Shown: positions 58,842 to 64,000 of the stretch, one piece after another
How the letters are laid out: every line of letters begins with the position of its first letter
Position numbering within the stretch: position 1 is the first letter of the stretch
Origin: Mycolicibacterium alvei
GTDB lineage: Bacteria; Actinomycetota; Actinomycetes; Mycobacteriales; Mycobacteriaceae
DNA: 64,000 bases
Direction of reading: 5' to 3'
Assembly (NCBI RefSeq): GCF_010727325.1
Contig: NZ_AP022565.1
Location: forward strand, 1,736,001 to 1,800,000
Made by a program: the position numbers and the translations under genes
Notes under the pieces: generated by a model
Database searches by the model: none
What the model was told of the DNA's origin: nothing
What the model saw: only the letters and a program-made list of their open reading frames with translations

Positions 58842-59665
58842 CGGGCACTCCAGACATCTTCGGAATTCAGGTAGGCGCGTTGGTATTCGGGGTCGCGGTC
58901 ACTGACTCCTGCACCGATCTCGGCGAGGTCACCGGGCGCCGACCAGGCCAGCACCTCGAGCGAGCCGACGGTGAACTGCGGTGCCGGATCCAATGGATGG
59001 GCGGTATTGGCGATCGCCACGATCAGTGGCAGGTGGGTGACCAGTTCGACGTCGGTGCCGGCACCGGCCGACCCGGTGGACACCAACGTGCCGTCGAGGT
59101 CGACCCGCACACCGTGGAAGAACGACACGCTCGGTGCCACGTCGCGGCGGGTCAGCCCGTTCTTGAGCGCGGCCAGCGCGAGCAGTTCGCGCCCGGCGGG
59201 GCTGGCCGACTCCACCTCGCCCGCACCGTATTTGGTTGCGTTGCCGGTCAGGGTGCTGGTTCCGCACAGGGCGTCGTGGTGGCCGGAGGTGTCTGACACC
59301 AGGGTGGCCAGCACCCTGCCCTGGTCACTGAGTAGCGGGTGGCCCGTCGAAAGATAGGCCTGCCAGGGCACTTTCACCGTGTCGGCGACGTTGAGCCGCT
59401 CCCAGGGGGCGTCGGCCCGCCACAGCAGCACATGGGCGCACGCGGTGCCGTCCACATCGCGCAGACGCATCCGGGTGCCGCGGGCCAGCACCTTGCTGGT
59501 GTAGCGGCCGCCGGGAATCGTTTCGGCCCAGGTCAATTGCTCAGGAGACACGTTCCGCGGCGGTGTGGGCCACGCCGAGGCCGGTACGACCGGCATCGAA
59601 TCGGTGAGTGTCCCGGCCTGGGCCCGGGCATGATCGCGGGCGCCGGCGGTGGTTGCAGTGGTCAT
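58838..59665 (-). CDS. urea carboxylase-associated protein (carboxyguanidine deiminase subunit type)
   Basis: 275 residues; ATG 59665 overlaps the permease TGA, and longer in-frame starts lie deep within the permease gene. The UAAP signature is kept (VDGTACAHVLLWRADAPWER, LCGTSTLTGNATKYGAG, PSVSFFHGVRVDLDGTL), with only part of the Cys/His cluster of its neighbour. It has a 50-residue N-terminal extension, ending PRNVSPEQLTWAETIP. Adjacent paralogous UAAP genes are the rule in guanidine or urea clusters, and here they lie between transporter and carboxyltransferase, consistent with one complex. Confidence 0.82.
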   Translation of the reverse strand: MTTATTAGARDHARAQAGTLTDSMPVVPASAWPTPPRNVSPEQLTWAETIPGGRYTSKVLARGTRMRLRDVDGTACAHVLLWRADAPWERLNVADTVKVPWQAYLSTGHPLLSDQGRVLATLVSDTSGHHDALCGTSTLTGNATKYGAGEVESASPAGRELLALAALKNGLTRRDVAPSVSFFHGVRVDLDGTLVSTGSAGAGTDVELVTHLPLIVAIANTAHPLDPAPQFTVGSLEVLAWSAPGDLAEIGAGVSDRDPEYQRAYLNSEDVWSAR

Positions 59666-61206
59666 CAGCAGGCTCCGATCGTGACGGGTTTGGGGTGGGT
59701 CTTGCCGCGGGGGAAGCAGAGTGCGCCGAGGACTATCGCGGCCGCGATGCTCAGCGGACCGGCCCACTGCAGGATCGGCATGTCCCCTCCGGGGTTGAAG
59801 ATCTCGGCTCGGGGCCAACCGAGGTTGACGATCATCACCGTGCCGTAGAGCACCGCCAGGACGTTGACCGCGATGCCGAACTTGCCGAGCGAGAACAGCG
59901 GTAGCCCTTCGGCGTCGACCTGGTTGCGTTGAGCAGGCCAGCCTTTGATGCGTCGGTACAGCAGTGGCGCGGTCACCATCAGGTAGGCCAGGTAGATCAG
60001 GATGATGCAGACGCTGGCCAGGGTCGCGAAGATCGCCGAATTGCCGACATTGACCAGCAGCACGCCGATGCACAGCAGACCGATGAGCACCGACGGCCAG
60101 ATCGGGGTTCCGGTGCGGCTGTTGACCTTCGACAGGATCGCCGATGCCGGCAGCCGTCCGTCGCGGGCCATCGAGAACATCAGTCGGGAAGCTGCGGTCT
60201 GAATTGCCAAGGTGCAGATGGTGATCGCGATGCACACGTCGACCAGCAACACCGTTCCCCACGGTGAGGACAACACGGTGTCGAGTACGTACGGCAGTCC
60301 CTCGGTGGCCAGCCTGCCATCGGTCAGGCTCGGGGCGGCCATCAGCGCACCCAGAATCATCAGCCCGCCACCGAGCGCCGAGACCGACAACGCCATCCGG
60401 ATGGTGCGGGGCGCGACCCGGCGGGGATTGCGGGTCTCCTCGGCCAACTCGCCCGCCGACCCGAAGCCGACCATGACGTAGGCGGCCATCAGCCCCGACA
60501 TGATCCAGGCCCAGACATAGCCGGGTTGCCCTCCGGCGTGACCGGTGTCGAACACCACTTGCGGTCCACGCTGTGCGTGGGTGAAGAACACTCCGATGAC
60601 GGCGATGACACCGACGATCTCGCAGATCACCCCCGCGCTGTTGACCCGCGACATCCATTTGACGCCAAGGCAGTTGATCGTGGTGGTGAGCACCAGCAGC
60701 ACCGTGCCGAGCAGGACCGCGTTGGCCGCCCCGCTCGGTGAGGTCAGGGCCGGGTCCTCGCCGATGACCTGGAAGCCGGACCAGATCGTGGGGAGCACCA
60801 CCTGTAGCGCGATCGCCGCGGCCGAGGCGGTGACGATCTGGGCCAGGATCATGAACCAGCCGCCGAACCAGCCGATCACCTCGCCGCCCATCCGGCGGGA
60901 CCATTGGTAGATGGCCCCCGAGATCGGGTAGCGCGCGGCCAGTTCGGCGAAGCACAGCGCCACCAGGAACTGGCCGAGGAACACCGCGGGCCACGTCCAG
61001 AAGAAGGCGGGACCACCGAAGCCGAATCCCAGGCCGAACAACTGGAAGATCGTGGTCAAGATGGACACGAACGAGAAGCCCGCGGCAAAAGATTCGAACT
61101 TGCCGAGCCGACGGTGCAACTGCTGGTCGTAACCGAACTCGGCCAGGTCGTCGTGGTCGCCAAAACGGTCGGACACATCGCGTCCCGCGGTAGCGCTGCT
61201 GGTCAT
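59665..61206 (-). CDS. APC family amino acid/guanidine-type permease
   Basis: 513 residues from ATG 61206 with GAGAGA upstream; a longer start at 61257 is possible. About 12 hydrophobic spans are visible, beginning FVSILTTIFQLFGLGFGFGG. Family marks are YPISGAIYQWSRRMGG and GSAGELAEETRNPRRVAPRTI, typical of the APC (ACT subgroup) permeases for amino acids, choline, GABA or related cations. As the first gene of this operon it should import the nitrogen compound degraded by the downstream enzymes, possibly urea, guanidine or a guanidino acid. Confidence 0.88.
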   Translation of the reverse strand: MTSSATAGRDVSDRFGDHDDLAEFGYDQQLHRRLGKFESFAAGFSFVSILTTIFQLFGLGFGFGGPAFFWTWPAVFLGQFLVALCFAELAARYPISGAIYQWSRRMGGEVIGWFGGWFMILAQIVTASAAAIALQVVLPTIWSGFQVIGEDPALTSPSGAANAVLLGTVLLVLTTTINCLGVKWMSRVNSAGVICEIVGVIAVIGVFFTHAQRGPQVVFDTGHAGGQPGYVWAWIMSGLMAAYVMVGFGSAGELAEETRNPRRVAPRTIRMALSVSALGGGLMILGALMAAPSLTDGRLATEGLPYVLDTVLSSPWGTVLLVDVCIAITICTLAIQTAASRLMFSMARDGRLPASAILSKVNSRTGTPIWPSVLIGLLCIGVLLVNVGNSAIFATLASVCIILIYLAYLMVTAPLLYRRIKGWPAQRNQVDAEGLPLFSLGKFGIAVNVLAVLYGTVMIVNLGWPRAEIFNPGGDMPILQWAGPLSIAAAIVLGALCFPRGKTHPKPVTIGAC

Positions 61207-61377
61207 AGGCATTTCTCTCAGGCTCGGGGGCGGTGCTGCCAGCTTCTTAACTGTCACTCGATAGATAAGCCTCTTGGCGTGTCCGAGCTGTCACCCGCGT
61301 GTTTCGTTCATGTAGCGAGCGGTAAGCATTGCGTTGCCGAAACCTCACCGGCCCGGTGTCCTGTCACAATCACCGAC

Positions 61378-62394
61378 ATGGCTGTGGCTGCGTTGGACGA
61401 TGCCCGTCGGCGTATTGCGTCAGCGGCCGGCGAGAGCGAGCTGGTGGCGGCCACCGCCGCCGCCCACGATGCGGTGCGGAAGGTGGCCGACGCCCGGGCC
61501 GGGGCCGCCTCGCTCGCCGCGGCGTGGTCGGCCGTCGCCCGTGCCGCACTGACGACCGCGGCGCGATTGGTGGACCCCCGCGGCGGTTGGTACGCCTCGG
61601 GCAGCGTCGGCCGCGGCGACGCACTCCCCGGATCCGATCTGGAGACCCTGGTGGTCCGCAGCCCCGACGTCCCAGCAGACGCCGCCCTCGCTCAGGCGGT
61701 TCATGTGCATGAGCTGCTGGGCTGTTGCGGTTTCCGTGCCGACGACAACGGCGCGGTCGCATCCCGGGTGCGCTTCAACCGGACCGCCCAGGAGTGGGCG
61801 ATCGGCATCGGCCGGTGGGCCGCCGATGCTTCCGCCGACCGGGGCGTGGTGATGATCGGTCTGCTGGCCGACGCCGTCCCCCTCGGGGCATCGCCCGATC
61901 TGCGCGATCAAGCCGGCATCGCGGCGCGGGCTCAACCGTCGTCGCTGGCCGCGATGCTGCAGGATGCCACCTTCACCCGCGGCCACATCCCGTCCCGGCT
62001 GCGGGTACTGACGTCGGGTGACAGCCGCGTCGACGTCAAACTTGCCGCCGTCGACCCGGTGGTCCGGATCGCGCGCTGGGCCGCGCTCAGTTGCGGATCC
62101 GACGCGCTGCCCACCACCGAGCGGATCGCGTCCGCCGCCGGCACCCGCTATCTCGATCCCGATGACGCCAGGGTGCTGGCGAAATGTCACGCGATCGGAT
62201 CCAGCATCCGGTGGCGGCTGCGGGCCGCACGCTGGAACCCCGACGGTACCGAGGACCACGTCGACGAGCGTGTCGAGATGTCGGATCTGTCACCGCAGGA
62301 CCGCACCGCGCTGCGCAGCATCGACCGTGAACTCACCGGAGTCCGGCGAAAACTCGACTACCTGGCGTCGACCTCGACGTTCTCCACGTGGTAA
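61378..62394 (+). CDS. DUF294-type putative nucleotidyltransferase
   Basis: 338 residues. The nucleotidyltransferase head reads YASGSVGRGDALPGSDLETL near 71-90, close to the GlnD-like GSxGRxExxxxSDxD motif but with D-x-E as the second acidic pair. The second half is helical, with the RIARWAALSCGSD region and the RWRLRAARWNPDG terminus typical of the DUF294 C-terminal substrate-binding domain. No CBS or cNMP domain. It may transfer AMP/UMP or be inactive. Divergent from the permease gene (171-bp gap) and 7-bp overlapping with the Fic gene. Confidence 0.72.
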   Translation: MAVAALDDARRRIASAAGESELVAATAAAHDAVRKVADARAGAASLAAAWSAVARAALTTAARLVDPRGGWYASGSVGRGDALPGSDLETLVVRSPDVPADAALAQAVHVHELLGCCGFRADDNGAVASRVRFNRTAQEWAIGIGRWAADASADRGVVMIGLLADAVPLGASPDLRDQAGIAARAQPSSLAAMLQDATFTRGHIPSRLRVLTSGDSRVDVKLAAVDPVVRIARWAALSCGSDALPTTERIASAAGTRYLDPDDARVLAKCHAIGSSIRWRLRAARWNPDGTEDHVDERVEMSDLSPQDRTALRSIDRELTGVRRKLDYLASTSTFSTW

Positions 62395-63317
62395 CCACCA
62401 AGCCCGAGGTCGGGTGCCACGCCCTGACCCAGACCATCGCCGCCGAGCGGCTGGAAGGCTGGCAACCCACGGCCGAACAGATCGCCTCCCTGACCGCTCT
62501 GCTCGCCGGCGCGGTAAGTTTCGGCGAGTACCTCGGGCCGCAGCTCCCCACCACTGCCCCACCGCCGCGCCGGCGGGTGTTCGCCCGGCGTAGGCCGTAC
62601 TTCACCCCGGGAACAACGTTGCTGCGCAACAACTTCGGTATACAGGATGCCGCGCTGCTCGCACAGCTGGAATACGTGGCGACCGCGGGCCGGATCCTGC
62701 AGGTCCACCTGCATGCCCACGACACCGATCTGGACATCCGGTCGCTGCACCGGCATGTGTTCGGGGACGTGTACGCCTGGGCGGGCGAGCCACGCATCGT
62801 CGAACTGCGCAAGGGCGACAGCATGTTCGGCTCGTGCGCACGGATTCCACGCGCCCTGGAAGCACTGCAGGTCGAGATCAGCAGGCTCGTCGACGAGGGC
62901 ACCGAGATCGATGACGGCACGCTGTCCTATCGGCTGGCCCGAATCTATGCCGACTACAACCAGATCCACCCCTTCCGGGAAGGCAACGGACGCACCGGAA
63001 CCCTGCTGCTGCATCTTCTCGCCCACCGGGCCGGACGCCGCTTGTCTCTCGACGACCTGACCCGTGAGGAGTGGATCAGCGCGTCCCGCGACTCCATGCC
63101 GTTCCGGCGCGATGGCCGCGCCGACCCGCGGCCGTTCGTCGCGGTGCTGCGCGGACGGCTGCAGCTACGGATTCGGATCGGTCAGGTAGCGCTGGACGGC
63201 CGGCCCCATCCAGGCGACCAGATCGTCTATGCCGGCCGAGGCCAGCGGCTCGATCTTGAGTTGATAGCGGGCGAAGGCCAGACCGACCAGGTGGACGGTC
63301 ACCAACTCGACGCGTAG
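62388..63317 (+). CDS. Fic family AMPylating protein
   Basis: 309 residues. The Fic motif is complete, HPFREGNGRT near 194-203, with the preceding HRHVFGDVYAWAGEPRIVEL of the flap. The N-terminal segment with SFGEYLGPQLPTTAPPPRRR is not an obvious inhibitory (S/T)xxxE(G/N) helix, so I see no built-in inhibitor. The protein transfers AMP to a target hydroxyl. The last about 50 residues are encoded antisense to the TetR gene at 63165, a 153-bp convergent overlap, and look like a run-on tail after RPFVAVLRG. The functional protein may end before that in relatives. Confidence 0.82.
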   Translation: MVTTKPEVGCHALTQTIAAERLEGWQPTAEQIASLTALLAGAVSFGEYLGPQLPTTAPPPRRRVFARRRPYFTPGTTLLRNNFGIQDAALLAQLEYVATAGRILQVHLHAHDTDLDIRSLHRHVFGDVYAWAGEPRIVELRKGDSMFGSCARIPRALEALQVEISRLVDEGTEIDDGTLSYRLARIYADYNQIHPFREGNGRTGTLLLHLLAHRAGRRLSLDDLTREEWISASRDSMPFRRDGRADPRPFVAVLRGRLQLRIRIGQVALDGRPHPGDQIVYAGRGQRLDLELIAGEGQTDQVDGHQLDA

Positions 63318-63764
63318 CTCGGCATTGTCGACGCCGAATTCCCCAGCAACCCGCTGAGCCACCGGCCCCGCCAGAGAATCGTGTAAGAGCTTGCGTGCCA
63401 ACGGTTGAATTCCCGCCGATCGCCACACCGTCAGCAAGGGGTCGAAGGACCAGCCCTCGTCCCACCGGCCAATGACATCACGGATCAGGCGTGCGCCGAT
63501 GTCGCCGGTTCCCTCGTCGAGCAGATTCGCCAGCTGATGCAACGGGTGTTGGGGGGTGTCGAGTACCGACGCGGTGAACAGGCCCTCCTTGTTGCCGAAG
63601 AAGTAGTAGACCATCGCGACATCCACACCGGCATCGGTGGCGATCCCCCGCACCGTCGCGCGCTCATAACCGTCACGCATGAAGCGTTCGCGCGCGGCGT
63701 CGATAATCCGCTGCTTGTTCTGTTGGCCGGTGCGCCACCGGCCGCTCCGCCGGGTCTCCGACAT
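63165..63764 (-). CDS. TetR family transcriptional regulator
   Basis: 199 residues. The DNA-binding head runs NKQRIIDAARERFMRDGYER then GIATDAGVDVAMVYYFFGNK, a standard TetR HTH, and the C-terminal domain resembles TetR_C_33-like actinobacterial regulators. It lies head to head with the membrane-protein gene at 63854; the intervening 89 bp hold two related palindromes. Regulation of that membrane protein and of itself is the likely role. Its 3' end is overlapped antisense by the Fic gene. Confidence 0.87.
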   Translation of the reverse strand: MSETRRSGRWRTGQQNKQRIIDAARERFMRDGYERATVRGIATDAGVDVAMVYYFFGNKEGLFTASVLDTPQHPLHQLANLLDEGTGDIGARLIRDVIGRWDEGWSFDPLLTVWRSAGIQPLARKLLHDSLAGPVAQRVAGEFGVDNAELRVELVTVHLVGLAFARYQLKIEPLASAGIDDLVAWMGPAVQRYLTDPNP

Positions 63765-63778
63765 GGCGCGAAGTTTAG

Positions 63779-63793
63779 TTCAACAACCGTTGA
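63779..63793. promoter_or_regulatory. palindromic operator, site A
   Basis: TTCAAC-aacc-GTTGA, 5-bp arms that match the inner arms of site B, 15 nt upstream of the TetR ATG at 63764. Likely autoregulatory site. Confidence 0.55.
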
Positions 63794-63822
63794 CCTATGT
63801 GGAAGCCGAGGCGTAACGTTTT

Positions 63823-63840
63823 CTTCAACAGTCGTTGAAG
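63823..63840. promoter_or_regulatory. palindromic operator, site B
   Basis: CTTCAAC-agtc-GTTGAAG, perfect 7-bp arms, ending 13 nt before the ATG at 63854 and abutting its AAAGGAG ribosome-binding site. Shares TTCAAC-n4-GTTGA with site A 44 bp away, so one TetR dimer could bind each. Confidence 0.65.
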
Positions 63841-63853
63841 AAAGGAGTGCGAC

Positions 63854-64000
63854 ATGACCCAACGGCGACTCTGGTGGCGACACACCATCTCGGTGCTCAT
63901 CGCCCCCGCCACGATGACGATCTTCATTCCGGGCCTCATCATCTGGCTGACCGGCGTGAAACCCCCTGACCTGACCACGACTTCGGGTCTACTGCTCACC
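63854..64000 (+). CDS. N-terminal part of a membrane protein, cut by window edge
   Basis: 49 codons are visible from ATG 63854, with AAAGGAG 7 nt upstream, running open to the right edge. The start is basic (MTQRRLWWRH) and is followed by a hydrophobic span (SVLIAPATMTIFIPGLIIWL), one clear membrane helix, then a polar stretch and the beginning of a second apolar segment. This recalls the first helix of isoprenylcysteine-methyltransferase-like membrane proteins, but too little is visible to assign a function. Probably repressed by the divergent TetR protein. Confidence 0.7.
   Translation, partial: MTQRRLWWRHTISVLIAPATMTIFIPGLIIWLTGVKPPDLTTTSGLLLT

Noticed and set aside
58838..60994. A 718-residue minus-strand frame extending the second UAAP protein upstream
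   Set aside because: The added 443 residues are an out-of-frame reading of the permease, which itself has clear membrane helices; the ATG at 59665 overlaps the permease stop.
61207..61377. A guanidine-I (ykkC) or mini-ykkC riboswitch before the guanidine/urea-type operon
   Set aside because: Read on the minus strand, the leader lacks the conserved ykkC core and ACGR-loop hairpins; it is short and shows no clear aptamer folding.
1..64000. CRISPR arrays, insertion sequences, integrase/att sites and tRNA genes
   Set aside because: No spaced direct repeats, transposase or integrase motifs, terminal inverted repeats, or cloverleaf-forming tRNA signatures were seen on either strand.

Overview
The window has the look of a rapidly growing mycobacterium (Mycolicibacterium-like). 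GC is high with strongly G/C-biased third codon positions and many GTG starts. Genes are packed with 1-11 nt overlaps (ATGA, TGATG). The contents fit as well: FadE/EchA/FadD/SDR paralogues, an F420-type LLM oxidoreductase, a mycofactocin-type SDR, an FprB-like ferredoxin reductase, and an Rv1355c(MoeY)-Rv1354c(DcpA) syntenic pair. I see no rRNA, tRNA, insertion sequence, prophage or CRISPR. Assignments come from reading motifs and recalling families, not from database searches.

Region 1 (1-39.6 kb) is a large acyl-CoA catabolic island made of several operons, each next to its own regulator. (a) A minus-strand operon from 8206 to the left edge: crotonase, SDR, DapA-like lyase, crotonase, amidohydrolase, acyl-CoA ligase, amidohydrolase, acyl-CoA dehydrogenase. 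It is divergent from a TetR gene. (b) 9409-14617: esterase, SDR, diiron protein, Baeyer-Villiger-type flavin monooxygenase and a MerR gene, reminiscent of the mymA locus and preceded by a 22-bp palindrome. (c) GntR-crotonase-thiolase on the minus strand, divergent from three crotonases and three adenylate-forming ligases in a row (17589-24329). (d) A TetR gene divergent from SDR-LLM oxidoreductase-SnoaL-like. (e) SDR-thiolase-acyl-CoA dehydrogenase-GntR-CoA transferase, divergent from acyl-CoA dehydrogenase-mycofactocin SDR-ligase. (f) Hydrolase-flavin monooxygenase, then a MaoC dehydratase and formyltetrahydrofolate deformylase. Together these would hydrolyse or oxygenate, activate to CoA esters and beta-oxidise one or more bulky hydrophobic acids. 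The substrate cannot be read from the sequence.

Region 2 (40.0-47.8 kb) is a signalling cluster. An acyltransferase-like protein of unknown role overlaps an E1-like/nitroreductase fusion (MoeY type), followed by a GAF-GGDEF-EAL c-di-GMP enzyme (DcpA type). Next come a short flavoprotein, two adjacent TetR genes of gamma-butyrolactone-receptor character and a small PAS protein.

Region 3 (48.0-52.8 kb) holds a tandem acyl-CoA dehydrogenase pair that looks like an alpha/beta heteromer, and an FprB-like ferredoxin reductase divergent from a TetR gene. Two identical 12-bp palindromes lie in or next to their shared intergenic region.

Region 4 (52.8-64.0 kb) holds a vapBC module with an unrecognised internally repeated protein, then a minus-strand operon for a guanidine/urea-type pathway: permease, two urea-carboxylase-associated proteins, a carboxyltransferase lacking biotin-carboxylase and biotin-carrier domains, and allophanate hydrolase. 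A nucleotidyltransferase-Fic pair follows, then a TetR gene with twin operators and the start of a membrane protein cut by the right edge.
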